Origin: Gordonia rubripertincta
GTDB taxonomy: Bacteria > Actinomycetota > Actinomycetes > Mycobacteriales > Mycobacteriaceae
Assembly: GCF_038024875.1 (NCBI RefSeq)
Contig: NZ_CP136136.1
Span: forward strand, 372,001-436,000
Direction: 5' to 3'
Length of the DNA: 64,000 bases
Shown here in pieces: positions 33,752 to 43,949 of the stretch. The notes below the pieces were generated by a model. The model was not told the origin of the DNA, searched no databases, and worked only from the letters and a program-made list of their open reading frames with translations. How positions within the stretch are numbered: position 1 is the stretch's first letter; each line of letters begins with the position of its first letter. The position numbers and the translations under genes are program-made.

Positions 33752-34806
33752 GAGCCGTCACACCTTCCGCCCGCGCGGGTGGTGTCGCCCATCACGTTGT
33801 TCGAGGTGTAGATGATCGTCTGGCCACCCGGTGCCGGGAGCAGGAGACGCAGACGGCAGAAGTAGATCTGCAGCCACGCACCGTAGGAACCGAGGTTCGA
33901 CAAGGTCTTGTAGTCCTCCGGTAGACGCGTCAGCAGGTTCCGCACGAACGGCTCGGCCCGCAGCAGTTCCTCCGACACCCGGCCGGTGTTGGTCACCATC
34001 GACTGCAGTGTGGGGCGGGTCGTCGAGAGCAGGTCGGCGAGCCCGTTCGTGACGCGCGACGTCTGGGTGAGGGCGTTGCCGATCGTGCCCTTCTGCTCGG
34101 CCAGGCCGGTCACCAGCTGCTGCAGCAGGTCGACGCTGGTGTCGAGTCCCGCGCGGTCCCCGTCGAGCGTGGCGAGCGTGGTGTTCAGGTTGTCGATGAC
34201 GCTGTCGATCAGCTGATCCCGGTCGGCGAGCGCATCGGTGAACGACGCGGTGTTGGACAGCAGGGTGTTCAGCGCCCCGCCCTGGCCCTGGAACACCGCG
34301 ATCAGCGATTTCGTGAGGGCGTTGACTTCGTCGGCGTTGAGGGTGCGGAACAGCGGCTTGAAACCACCGACGAGCTTGTCGAGGTCGAGGGCCGGTTCGG
34401 TCTGGGTGACCGGGATCTGCGCGCCGTCGCCGAGGAAGGTGGAGGTGTCACCGGTCCCCTGCTGGAGTTCGAGATACCGGTCGCCGGTGAGGTTCTCGTA
34501 ACGGATCAGTGCCCGAACGGATTTCGGAAGCGGGTACTGCTCGTCGACGGAGAAGGTGATCACGGCCTCGTTGGCGCGGTTCAGCTCGACACCGCCCACG
34601 GCTCCGACCTCGACGCCGGCGATCTTGACCTTGCTGCCCGACTTCATCGCCGACGCACTCGTGAAGACCGCCGAGAACTCGTTCGACGCCCCGGAGCGGT
34701 AGCGGCTGAAAACCACGACCAGCGCGACGAACACCAGGATCATCACCACGGTGAACGCGCCGAGCTTGATGAGAGTCGCGCGGAATGCGCGTGCGCGGTT
34801 ATCCAC
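33748..34806 (-). CDS. mce4B: Mce4B, steroid uptake Mce protein
   Basis: A 352-residue subunit with an N-terminal membrane helix (about 12-30), MCE domain (AVFTSASAMKSGSKVKIAGVEVGAV) and a helical C-terminal part. It lacks the proline-rich tail seen in the C, E and F subunits and ends soon after two Cys (FCRLRLLLP, GGRCDGS). It overlaps mce4A by eight bases. Confidence 0.9.
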   Translation of the reverse strand: MDNRARAFRATLIKLGAFTVVMILVFVALVVVFSRYRSGASNEFSAVFTSASAMKSGSKVKIAGVEVGAVGGVELNRANEAVITFSVDEQYPLPKSVRALIRYENLTGDRYLELQQGTGDTSTFLGDGAQIPVTQTEPALDLDKLVGGFKPLFRTLNADEVNALTKSLIAVFQGQGGALNTLLSNTASFTDALADRDQLIDSVIDNLNTTLATLDGDRAGLDTSVDLLQQLVTGLAEQKGTIGNALTQTSRVTNGLADLLSTTRPTLQSMVTNTGRVSEELLRAEPFVRNLLTRLPEDYKTLSNLGSYGAWLQIYFCRLRLLLPAPGGQTIIYTSNNVMGDTTRAGGRCDGS

Positions 34807-35974
34807 GGGGCGGCTCCCCGAACAGGATCTGGAACAGCTTCTTCGAGTTCACCTTCGGCTTGGTCCTGGGCTGGTAGGGCTGGGGTGCGTTGTCGCTGAC
34901 GTAGAACGGCGCATGCTCGGTGCTGGCCGGGTCGGAGAGGCCGCCGGCACAGGTGGGCGGTCCCTCGGCCGCAACCTTGGGCAGGTCGTACGGGTAGGCG
35001 TACGGGTCCTTGCCCGGCAGCAGACTGGCGTCGAGCATGAGCATGCCGTTGCGCCCACCCATGAACGGGGCGGCGACCTCCGAGGCCACGGCGCTCGCGG
35101 TCAGGAAGCACTTGATCCCCGGCGCGTTGTAACCGAGCAGCGCGGCAATGGGATTGAGATCCGACAGCGCACCGATCAGTGTTTTCTTGCTCGGAGCGAT
35201 GACACCGTCGATGGTGTTGGCCATCCCGGTCGCGTTGATCAGCAGCGCGTCGAGGTTGGAGGTGTTGTCCACCAGCGTGTTTCCCACGGCAGTGAAGTTG
35301 TCGACGGTGCGCAGCAGATCCGGCATCGAATCCGCGTACACGTTGGTGAAGGTGGCGCCCTCACGGAACAACCGGTTCAGCGCCGGCAGGTGCGGATTGG
35401 TCTTGCCCAGCAGCGTCGTCAGCTGCTCGAGGGCCACACCGATGTCCTCACCCTGACCCGACAGGGCGGTGTCGACCGCGCCGAGCGTCGCGTTGAGCTT
35501 CTCCGGCTGCAGGTCGGCGAGCACCGAGACGAGTTGCTGGAAGACGGTGTTGAGTTCGACGACCACGCGGTCGGCCGGGATCTCCGCACCGGCGGTGAGC
35601 TCGCCTTCGGCTTCACCGGGCACGAAGAAGTTGACCGCCTTGGCACCGAAGATGGTGTTGGACTTGATGTCGGCGACCACGTTGCCTGGGATCTTCGACA
35701 TCGAATCGTTCGCGATGTCGAGGGTGAGGATCGCGTTACCGCCCTGCTCCTCGATCTTGCCGACGCGTCCGACCTCGACCCCGCGCAGCTTGACCTTGGC
35801 GTCGGGGTTCATCACCAGACCGGCGCGCGGAGCGACCAGCGTGACCTGCTGGGTGCCCTTGAACGCGCCGAGGAACGATGCGCTGGCGCCGATGATCAGG
35901 AACAGCAGCGCCGCGACCATGGCGACTGCCGCCAGGCGACGGGTGGTCCGTGTCCGTTCTTGTTTTCTGCTCAT
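34799..35974 (-). CDS. mce4A: Mce4A, steroid uptake Mce protein
   Basis: A 391-residue subunit: basic N-terminus, membrane helix (about 13-35), MCE domain (VTLVAPRAGLVMNPDAKVKLRGVEVGRV, about 43-120), helical barrel region, then the long Mce4A C-terminal segment with two Cys. Mce4A is the first ring subunit of the cholesterol importer. The gene follows yrbE4B after three bases. Confidence 0.92.
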   Translation of the reverse strand: MSRKQERTRTTRRLAAVAMVAALLFLIIGASASFLGAFKGTQQVTLVAPRAGLVMNPDAKVKLRGVEVGRVGKIEEQGGNAILTLDIANDSMSKIPGNVVADIKSNTIFGAKAVNFFVPGEAEGELTAGAEIPADRVVVELNTVFQQLVSVLADLQPEKLNATLGAVDTALSGQGEDIGVALEQLTTLLGKTNPHLPALNRLFREGATFTNVYADSMPDLLRTVDNFTAVGNTLVDNTSNLDALLINATGMANTIDGVIAPSKKTLIGALSDLNPIAALLGYNAPGIKCFLTASAVASEVAAPFMGGRNGMLMLDASLLPGKDPYAYPYDLPKVAAEGPPTCAGGLSDPASTEHAPFYVSDNAPQPYQPRTKPKVNSKKLFQILFGEPPRG

Positions 35975-35977
35975 GGT

Positions 35978-36829
35978 TCAGCCCGCCAGGTTGAACTTGC
36001 CGTCCGCGCCGTAGATGGCGAGGGAGGTGAGCAGGGTGATGACGACGACCACGACCAGCGAGGCACGCACGGCGTTGCCGACCGCGACGCCCACGCCGAC
36101 GGGGCCGCCGGAGGCGTTGTAGCCGTAGTAGGTGTGGATGAGCATGACCGCCACCGCCATACAGATCGCCTGCACGAAAGACCAGAGGATGTCCGACGGG
36201 ATCAGGAAGGTGTCGAAGTAGTGGTCGTACACGCCCGGCGACTGTCCGTAGAGGAACACCGTCGCCGAGCGGCTCGCGAGGAACGAGGCGAGCGAGGCCA
36301 GCGCGTAGAGCGGGATGATCGCGATCAGGCCGGCGATGATGCGGGTGCTGACCAGATACGGGATCGAGGAGATCGCCATCGTCTCGAGGGCGTCGATCTC
36401 CTCCGAGACCCTCATGGCGCCGAGCTGCGCGGTGGCTCCGGCACCGATGGTCGCCGCGAGGGCGATACCGGAGATCACCGGCACCGCGATGCGCACGTTG
36501 ATGAAGGCCGAGAAGAAGCCGGTGAGCGCCTCGACGCCGATGTTGGCCAGCGAACTGTAACCCTGGACGGCGATCGTGCCGCCGGTGAACAGTGTCAGAA
36601 AGCCGACGACCACGACGGTTCCGCCGATCATGGCGAGCGCGCCGGTACCCATGGAGATCTCGGCGATGAGCCGCAGGGTCTCCTTCTTGTAGTGCTTGAT
36701 CGCGCGGGGGATCGACACGACGCTGTCCCAGTAGAACAGTGCCTGATCGCCGATCTGGTCCCAGTCCTCGCCGGCTCGTTTCACCGCGACGCGCGCGGTC
36801 CGGAATCGGGTTGTGAAAGGAAGTACCAT
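35978..36829 (-). CDS. yrbE4B: YrbE4B permease of the Mce4 importer
   Basis: A 283-residue MlaE-type integral membrane protein with five or six helices and the conserved cytosolic EQ-like loop RVSEEIDALETMAISSIPYLVSTRI, which couples to the MceG ATPase (not encoded here). It pairs with YrbE4A to form the inner-membrane part of the sterol importer. It starts three bases after yrbE4A ends. Confidence 0.93.
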   Translation of the reverse strand: MVLPFTTRFRTARVAVKRAGEDWDQIGDQALFYWDSVVSIPRAIKHYKKETLRLIAEISMGTGALAMIGGTVVVVGFLTLFTGGTIAVQGYSSLANIGVEALTGFFSAFINVRIAVPVISGIALAATIGAGATAQLGAMRVSEEIDALETMAISSIPYLVSTRIIAGLIAIIPLYALASLASFLASRSATVFLYGQSPGVYDHYFDTFLIPSDILWSFVQAICMAVAVMLIHTYYGYNASGGPVGVGVAVGNAVRASLVVVVVITLLTSLAIYGADGKFNLAG

Positions 36830-36832
36830 CGC

Positions 36833-37597
36833 TCAGCCCGCCGTCGCTTTGAGTCCGACCGCGGTGACGACGACGTTGACCACGAACAGCGCCATGAACG
36901 AATACACGACGGTCTCGTTGACGGCGTCGCCCACACCCTTCGCACCGCCCTTGACGTTGAGTCCCTGGTAACAGCCGACCATGCCGGCGAAGAGGCCGAA
37001 CAAGGCGGCCTTGACCATGGAGATCATCAGCTCACCGAAGCCGGTGAGCAGCGTCAGGTTGGCCACGAAGGCGCCCGGGTTCACGTCCTGCAGATAGACG
37101 GAGAAGATGAAGCCGCCGCCGATGCCGATGGTGCAGACGAGGCTGTTCAGCAGCAGCGCGACGCAGGTCGACGCCACGATGCGCGGCACGACGAGCCGGT
37201 GGATCGGGTTGATGCCGAGCACCTTCATCGCGTCGATCTCTTCGCGGATGGTGCGGGCACCGAGGTCGGCGCAGATCGCGGTGGCACCCGCACCCGCCAC
37301 GATCAGCACCGTCACGATCGGACCGATCTGGGTGATCGTTCCCAGGGCGGCGCCGGCCCCGGACAGATCCTGCGCGCCGATCTCGCGCAGCAGGATGTTC
37401 AACGTGAAGCTGACGAGCACCGTGAAGGGGATGGCGACGAGCAGCGTCGGCACCATCGAAACACGGGCGATCGCCCACGATTGCTCTACTGTTTCCCGCC
37501 ACTGGAACGGGCGATGGAACAACTCGCGCGCCGATTCGACGCCGAGCGCCACGAAGTCGCCGATCCCCCCAAGGGGCGTGGCCAGTTTGCTCAGCAC
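36833..37597 (-). CDS. yrbE4A: YrbE4A permease of the Mce4 importer
   Basis: A 254-residue MlaE-type permease. The conserved loop is RTIREEIDAMKVLGINPIHRLVVPR, with GAGATAICADLGAR just before it. It starts with GTG 37597, 63 bases after the hsd4A stop, and so belongs to the same KstR-controlled transcript as hsd4A. Confidence 0.93.
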   Translation of the reverse strand: MLSKLATPLGGIGDFVALGVESARELFHRPFQWRETVEQSWAIARVSMVPTLLVAIPFTVLVSFTLNILLREIGAQDLSGAGAALGTITQIGPIVTVLIVAGAGATAICADLGARTIREEIDAMKVLGINPIHRLVVPRIVASTCVALLLNSLVCTIGIGGGFIFSVYLQDVNPGAFVANLTLLTGFGELMISMVKAALFGLFAGMVGCYQGLNVKGGAKGVGDAVNETVVYSFMALFVVNVVVTAVGLKATAG

Positions 37598-37660
37598 CAG
37601 CGGACCCCCTTCACCCTCGAACCATCGCGAAACCTATCACGCAGAAACTCGACGAAATGC

Positions 37661-38551
37661 TCAGTTGACCAGAGCGCTTGCCGAGAACGTGCGTCCGGGA
37701 TCGCGGTCGGCGAAGAAGCCCGTGAGGGTCTTGGCCAGATCCTCCGAGTCCCAGGCATCGCCGTCGGCGGTGAACACCTCGTCGATCGTGGGTGCCGCCA
37801 TGAGGGTGACCTTGGGGCCGTACACGACGAAAACCTGACCGGTGACGCCGTCGGCCTCGGGTCCGGCGAGGTAGGTCACGAGCCGGACCACATGTGCCGG
37901 ATCGAGCGGATCGACGCCGTCGGTGGGCGCGTCCCCGAAGACGTCCGCGGTCATCGCGGTACGCGCACGCGGGCAGATGGCGTTGGCGCGGACGCCGTAA
38001 CGCTTGAGTGCTCGCGACGCGGACAGCGTGAGCGCGGTGATGCCGGCCTTGGCGGCACCGTAGTTGGCCTGCCCCTCGGGGCCGAGCAGCCCGGCCTCCG
38101 AGGAGGTGTTGATGATCCGGCCGTAGACCGGACCACCAGCGGCCTTCGACGCCGCGCGCCAGTGCGACGCCGCATTGCGATTGAGTAGGAAGTGGCCGCG
38201 CAGGTGAACGCGGATGACCAGGTCCCACTCGTCGTCGGTCATGTTGAACAGCATCTTGTCGCGGACCACGCCCGCGTTGTTCACGACGATGTCGAGCGAA
38301 CCGAGCTGCTCGGTGGCCGCCGCCATGATGGCACTCGCGGTGGACGAGTCACTGATGTCACCCCCGACGGCGATCGCACGGCCGCCGGCCGACGTGATCG
38401 TGTCGATGACATCACTCGAATCGAGCGCTGCCGGAAGGTCATTCACCACGACTGTGGCACCTTCCGCGGCGAGGCCGATGGCCTCCGCCCGACCGAGACC
38501 TGCACCTGCACCGGTGACGACCGCGACGCGACCGTCCAACGAGTAACCCAC
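37661..38551 (-). CDS. hsd4A: 17beta-hydroxysteroid dehydrogenase / (3R)-hydroxyacyl-CoA dehydrogenase Hsd4A
   Basis: A 296-residue SDR enzyme. The NAD-binding motif TGAGAGLG is at 13-20, NNAG at 91-94, the active-site Ser at about 150 and YxxxK at Y164/K168. Place and size match M. tuberculosis Rv3502c, directly upstream of yrbE4A. Hsd4A-type enzymes oxidise the side-chain hydroxyacyl-CoA (and C17 hydroxyl groups) in sterol breakdown. Start GTG 38551 has GAGGA seven bases upstream and begins just before the Rossmann fold; a longer frame upstream overlaps the KstR box and is rejected. Confidence 0.88.
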   Translation of the reverse strand: MGYSLDGRVAVVTGAGAGLGRAEAIGLAAEGATVVVNDLPAALDSSDVIDTITSAGGRAIAVGGDISDSSTASAIMAAATEQLGSLDIVVNNAGVVRDKMLFNMTDDEWDLVIRVHLRGHFLLNRNAASHWRAASKAAGGPVYGRIINTSSEAGLLGPEGQANYGAAKAGITALTLSASRALKRYGVRANAICPRARTAMTADVFGDAPTDGVDPLDPAHVVRLVTYLAGPEADGVTGQVFVVYGPKVTLMAAPTIDEVFTADGDAWDSEDLAKTLTGFFADRDPGRTFSASALVN

Positions 38552-38575
38552 CCGACATTCCTCCTGAGCTGAAAC

Positions 38576-38589
38576 TAGAACCTGTTCTA
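38576..38589. promoter_or_regulatory. KstR box upstream of hsd4A-mce4
   Basis: TAGAACCTGTTCTA matches the KstR consensus TnnAACnnGTTnnA and is a palindrome except for the central CT. It lies 25 bases before the hsd4A start. Confidence 0.88.
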
Positions 38590-38633
38590 GCATGATTCCC
38601 GGTCGGATGGAACCGAACCGGAGTTCAGCCCTG

Positions 38634-38828
38634 TCAGTCCTCCACCACCGAGAGTGCGGACTTGGGGCAGTTGGCCGCCACCTGCCGCAACTCCTCGACG
38701 CGGTCCGCGGGGATCTCTTCCTGAAGAATGACCAGGTAATCGTCATCGTCCAGGTCGAAGAAGTCCGGTGCCATCCCCACACAGATGGCATTGGACTCGC
38801 ACAGGTCGAAATCTGCCTTGATACGCAT
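38634..38828 (-). CDS. fdxD: 3Fe-4S type ferredoxin
   Basis: A 64-residue acidic ferredoxin. The cysteines are C10, C16 and C54 (DLCESNAICVGMAPDFF ... ANCPKSALSV); the usual CxxHxxC spacing is kept but the position of a fourth ligand is Ala or Asn, as in [3Fe-4S] ferredoxins that feed cytochromes P450. M. tuberculosis FdxD (Rv3503c) is in the same place. It may reduce CYP125. A KstR box lies between it and divergent fadE26. Confidence 0.85.
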   Translation of the reverse strand: MRIKADFDLCESNAICVGMAPDFFDLDDDDYLVILQEEIPADRVEELRQVAANCPKSALSVVED

Positions 38829-38882
38829 CAGAACCTTCTCCTCACCGGCTCGTCGCCTGTTGACGGGGCTGCCAGAACAGGT

Positions 38883-38896
38883 TAGAACGTGTTTCA
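38883..38896. promoter_or_regulatory. KstR box between fdxD and fadE26
   Basis: TAGAACGTGTTTCA fits TnnAACnnGTTnnA. It lies in the 145-base divergent promoter region and could control both genes. Confidence 0.85.
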
Positions 38897-38973
38897 GAAA
38901 CTAGACGAGCCTTACCCCCATAACTTGACCACAAGCGGGGTCGGGACGCTAGCCACAGACCCATGGAGTTTCG

Positions 38974-40179
<1,206 letters not shown>

Positions 40180-40204
40180 CCCCACCCCGAAAAGGCTCTC
40201 CACC

Positions 40205-41326
40205 ATGGACTTCTCCCTTCCCGAATCCGGTGACGACGTCCGCGGCCTGGCCCGCGACATCGCCACCTCCGTCAGCACGCACGAACGCGTCGCCGACCTC
40301 GAAGCCGGCCGCGCACCGATCGACTCGGAGCTGTGGCAGCAACTCCGCACCGCCGGGCTGCTGGGGCTCGAACTGTCGTCGGAGGCCGTCGGCGATGCCG
40401 GCGGCGACCTCAGCGTCATCGAGAACGCCCTCGTCGCAACCGAACTCGGCCGCGTGCTCGCACGCGTGCCGTTCGGCCCGCACGCGCTGGCCGCGCTGCC
40501 CGTGATCGCCGCGTACGGCTCGCCCGGTCTCCGTGACCGGGTGCTGGCCTCCGCCGCCTCGGGTGGTCTCGTAGTGTCGGTGGCCATCGAGGAGGATCTG
40601 GGCTCCCCGGCCGACTCCCCCACCACCGCGCTCTCGTCCGACGGTTCGCGACTGTCCGGCGTCAAGGTGAACGTGCCCTACGCCGAGGCCGCCGATCTGT
40701 TGCTGGTCAACGCAACCGGGCCCGACGGCATTGTCGTGGTGGCGGTGCCCACCACCGCGGACGGCATCCGGATCACCGCCACCCCGGCGACCGGACTCAT
40801 CCCGACCGCACAGGTCGAATTCGACGACGTGCCGGTCGATTCCGACGCCGTGCTGGCGGATACGGACGTTGCCGACGCGCTGCGGATCCGGGCCACGCTG
40901 GCGTGCAGCGCCGAGCAGACGGGCGTCGTCGAGCGCGCACTGGAGCTGACTGCCGAATACGCCCGTGAGCGTGAGCAGTTCGGACGAGCGATCGGATCGT
41001 TCCAGGCCGTCGCCCAACGTCTGGCCGACGGGTACATCGACGCTCAGGGTCTCGCCCTGACCACCACGCAGGCGGCCTGGTTGCTGGCCAACTCGGACAA
41101 TGCCGGTGAGATCCACAACGCGATCGCCACCGCCAAGTTCTGGGCCGCCGAGGCCGGCCATCGGGTCGCACACACGACGGTGCACGTCCACGGCGGAGTC
41201 GGACTCGACACCAGCCACCCGGTCCACCGGTACTTCCTGCGCGCCAAGCACAACGAGTTCGCCTACGGTTCGGCGACCGCGTCGGTGCGCGCCATCGGCA
41301 CCGAGTTGGCCGCCACCCCGGCGTGA
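40205..41326 (+). CDS. fadE27: Steroid side-chain acyl-CoA dehydrogenase subunit FadE27 (ChsE5)
   Basis: A 373-residue partner subunit. The C-terminal half is a typical ACAD helical domain (YAREREQFGRAIGSFQAVAQRLAD, HTTVHVHGGVGLDTSHPVHRYFLRAK); the N-terminal half is diverged. In ChsE heteromers the subunits share the FAD sites, so neither works alone. ATG 40205 has AAAGG upstream and starts the conserved MDFSL. Its stop overlaps the fadD17 GTG (GTGA). Confidence 0.9.
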   Translation: MDFSLPESGDDVRGLARDIATSVSTHERVADLEAGRAPIDSELWQQLRTAGLLGLELSSEAVGDAGGDLSVIENALVATELGRVLARVPFGPHALAALPVIAAYGSPGLRDRVLASAASGGLVVSVAIEEDLGSPADSPTTALSSDGSRLSGVKVNVPYAEAADLLLVNATGPDGIVVVAVPTTADGIRITATPATGLIPTAQVEFDDVPVDSDAVLADTDVADALRIRATLACSAEQTGVVERALELTAEYAREREQFGRAIGSFQAVAQRLADGYIDAQGLALTTTQAAWLLANSDNAGEIHNAIATAKFWAAEAGHRVAHTTVHVHGGVGLDTSHPVHRYFLRAKHNEFAYGSATASVRAIGTELAATPA

Positions 41327-42852
41327 GCGTTCCGGGAGCCGTGACCCAGCGGTCGACGGTCGCCGGCCTGTTGGCCGACCTGTCCGACGTGGCTGATCGT
41401 GGTGTGTACTTCGAGGAGTCCTTCACACCCTGGGCGCGGCACCTGCACGACGCCGCGGTCCGCGCCGGCGTCCTTCGCGACTGGTTGTCACCCGACCGCC
41501 CCCCGCACGTCGGTGTACTGCTCACCAATACAGCAGAATTCGCCGCGCTGTTCGCGGCCGCGGCGCGCCACGGCTTCGTCCTCGTCGGGTTGAACACGAC
41601 CCGACGAGGTGCCGCGCTCGCCGCCGATGTCGCACGCGCCGACTGCCAGATCGTGCTGTACGGCGACGACACCCGCGAGCTCCTCGCCGGCGTCGACCTC
41701 GGTGACGTCCGGGTCGTCGACATCGATGGTCCGGAGTGGTCGTCGGCGATCGATTCGGCGTCCGCCGCAGAGCTTGTCGAGCCGACTCCCGACGACCTGC
41801 TGATGCTGATCTTCACCTCGGGCACCACCGGCGACCCGAAGGCGGTGCGCTGCACCCATCGCACCTTCGCGGTCAGCGGCCCGATGCTCGCCGAACGTTT
41901 CGAGATCGGCGCCGACGACGTCGTCTATCTGTCGATGCCGATGTTCCACTCGAACGCGATGATCGCCGGCTGGAGTGTCGCCGTTGCGGGTGGAGCGTCG
42001 ATCGCATTGCGCCGCAGCTTCTCTGCCCGCGGCTTCGTCGCCGATCTCCATCGCTACGGCGTGACCTATGCGAACTACGTCGGCAAGCCGCTCAACTACA
42101 TCCTCGCCACCGACCCGCATCCCGACGACGCGTCGAGTTCGTTGCGGATCATGTACGGCAACGAGGCGTCGGCGGTGGACCGGCAGCGCTTCGCCGAGCG
42201 GTTCGGTTGCCGAGTCGTCGACGGATTCGGTTCCACCGAAGGCGGTGTCGCCATCACGCGCACGCCGGACACCCCGCACGACGCGCTGGGTCCCCTACGT
42301 GAACCGACGGCCGTCGTCGACATCGAGACCGGAGAACCCGTGCCGACCGGTGTGATCGGCGAGATCGTGAACTCTTCCGGTCCGGGACTGTTCGCCGGTT
42401 ATTACAACGACCCGGACGCGACCGCCGAACGCATTCGCGACGGCATCTACCACACCGGCGATCTCGCCTGGGTGGACGACGACGGCTATCTGCATTTCGC
42501 GGGCCGCCTCGGCGACTGGCTGCGCGTCGACGGCGAGAACCTCGGTACCGGTCCCATCGAACGAATCCTGCTGCGGCATCTGCAGATCCGGCAGGTCGCG
42601 GTGCACGGGATACCGGTGGAGATCGGCGACGAGATCGAGGCGGTGGTCGTCGTGGACGGCGACCTCGATTCCGGTGAGTTCACCGAGTTCCTCTCCGCGC
42701 AGGACGATCTCGGCCCAAAGCAGTGGCCGCACCGCGTGCGGATCGTCGACTCGCTTCCCGAGACCGCGACGTTCAAGACGGTGAAGCGCCTGCTCGCGGC
42801 GAATCCGGAACCGCCGACCTGGCGGCGCGAAGGCCGCGCCTACCGCCCCTGA
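41323..42852 (+). CDS. fadD17: Steroid-acid acyl-CoA synthetase FadD17
   Basis: A 509-residue adenylate-forming ligase. AMP-binding motif is LIFTSGTTGDPKAV, followed by GFGSTEGG and YHTGDLAWVDDDGYLHFAGR. Position after fadE27 matches Rv3506, FadD17, which activates C24 sterol side-chain acids. The C-terminal catalytic Lys region reads TATFKTVKRLL. GTG 41323 overlaps the fadE27 stop. An IS element lies 50 bases downstream. Confidence 0.88.
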   Translation: MSVPGAVTQRSTVAGLLADLSDVADRGVYFEESFTPWARHLHDAAVRAGVLRDWLSPDRPPHVGVLLTNTAEFAALFAAAARHGFVLVGLNTTRRGAALAADVARADCQIVLYGDDTRELLAGVDLGDVRVVDIDGPEWSSAIDSASAAELVEPTPDDLLMLIFTSGTTGDPKAVRCTHRTFAVSGPMLAERFEIGADDVVYLSMPMFHSNAMIAGWSVAVAGGASIALRRSFSARGFVADLHRYGVTYANYVGKPLNYILATDPHPDDASSSLRIMYGNEASAVDRQRFAERFGCRVVDGFGSTEGGVAITRTPDTPHDALGPLREPTAVVDIETGEPVPTGVIGEIVNSSGPGLFAGYYNDPDATAERIRDGIYHTGDLAWVDDDGYLHFAGRLGDWLRVDGENLGTGPIERILLRHLQIRQVAVHGIPVEIGDEIEAVVVVDGDLDSGEFTEFLSAQDDLGPKQWPHRVRIVDSLPETATFKTVKRLLAANPEPPTWRREGRAYRP

Positions 42853-42858
42853 CACAAA

Positions 42859-42884
42859 CCCACCCCTTTTCCGTAGACCCACCC
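42859..42884 (+). terminator. Left arm of a terminator split by an IS element
   Basis: CCCACCCCTTTTCCGTAGAC and following bases pair with the stretch at about 44457-44481 (TTTACGGAAAAAGGGGTGGG). The arms lie on the two sides of the IS3 element. Joined, they would form a strong hairpin between fadD17 and the convergent NMO gene. Confidence 0.6.
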
Positions 42885-42899
42885 GGCATCCGGAATTTC

Positions 42900-43949
42900 T
42901 CAACCTGTCTGAGACAGGGGTTGTTTGGTTGTTCTTCTGTGGTTGATCCCGACGATGGCCGGGATGTCCGGGGCCCGGGGAGGGCGCCGGAAGCGTTGCG
43001 GGTGGGCCAGGTATCGGCGGTCGAGCAGTGTTTGGCGGTGCTGCCGCTGGTGAGCGGCGGTGCCGTCAAACACCGATGCCGGGGTGTGCCAGGCCAACCC
43101 GCTGTGGCGATGCTTCTCGGCGTAGTCGGCGAGGTATCGCGCTGTCCAGGTACGAGCGTGCTCGATGTCGTCGAACCGGTCGGGGCAGGACAGGTCGTAC
43201 TTGATGGTTTTGAACAACGATTCGGAGAACGGATTGTCATCACTGACCCGGGGCCGGGAGAACGAGGCTTCGGTGTCGGCGGGTAGCTCGTCGAGCAGAT
43301 CGCGCGACCGCATGATCGCTCCGTTGTCGGCGTGGAGCACCTGCGGGGCGCCGTGGCGGACGAACGCGGCAGCGAACATGTCCACCGCCATCCTGGTGTC
43401 CTCGACGTGCTCGACGCGCCAGGCCACTGGGTAGCGGGAGAACACATCGATCACCAGATACAGCTTGTAGCGCTGCCGTGATGGTCCTTTGAGTTCGGTG
43501 ACATCCCACGACCACAACTGCCCAGCAGCGGTGGCCACCACCTTCGGCACCTTGCGTGAACACTGGCCACCACTGTGTCGTCCGCGACGGCGATCACCGG
43601 TCATCCGTTCGGCTTTGGCAATCCGATAGAACGTGCTCTGCGAACACGGCACCCGACCGGCATCGAAAGCCCGCCAATAGGTTTGGCACACCGATAGATC
43701 GGCGTACTGCTCGTCTTCGAGCACCGCGCATACCTGGGCACGCTCATCGGCGGTCAAGGCCCCCGGCTGCCAACGCTCACGTTGCCCGATCGGATCAGCC
43801 ACCGGTGTGTAGTGCTGATAGCGGCGGGAGAGGCGATAGAACGTTGCTCGCGGTAGTCCCGCCCACGCACATGCCGCTGCGATCGTCATGCCTGCAACTG
43901 CCAGCGCGATGACCGTCTCGACTAGGACAGTCCTTTGCGCTGCAACCAC
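42900..43949 (-). CDS. IS3-family transposase OrfB (DDE integrase)
   Basis: A 349-residue integrase-type catalytic protein. The DDE residues are visible: D in QLWSWDVTELKG, D in VLHADNGAIMRS and E in DDNPFSESLFKTIKYD. The N-terminal part has an HTH_21-like region (STFYRIAKAERM). The first codons overlap orfA by 28 bases in the -1 frame, as usual for OrfAB fusion by frameshifting; CGCAAAGG in the overlap is a possible slip site. A GTG at 43949 could also serve as its own start. Confidence 0.88.
   Translation of the reverse strand: MVAAQRTVLVETVIALAVAGMTIAAACAWAGLPRATFYRLSRRYQHYTPVADPIGQRERWQPGALTADERAQVCAVLEDEQYADLSVCQTYWRAFDAGRVPCSQSTFYRIAKAERMTGDRRRGRHSGGQCSRKVPKVVATAAGQLWSWDVTELKGPSRQRYKLYLVIDVFSRYPVAWRVEHVEDTRMAVDMFAAAFVRHGAPQVLHADNGAIMRSRDLLDELPADTEASFSRPRVSDDNPFSESLFKTIKYDLSCPDRFDDIEHARTWTARYLADYAEKHRHSGLAWHTPASVFDGTAAHQRQHRQTLLDRRYLAHPQRFRRPPRAPDIPAIVGINHRRTTKQPLSQTG

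Noticed and set aside
34751..38188. Open frame of over 1100 codons on the plus strand across mce4A, yrbE4B, yrbE4A and hsd4A
   Set aside because: It is antisense to four well-conserved genes and reads as His/Arg/Asp-rich low-complexity sequence; such frames come from strong GC bias at third positions.
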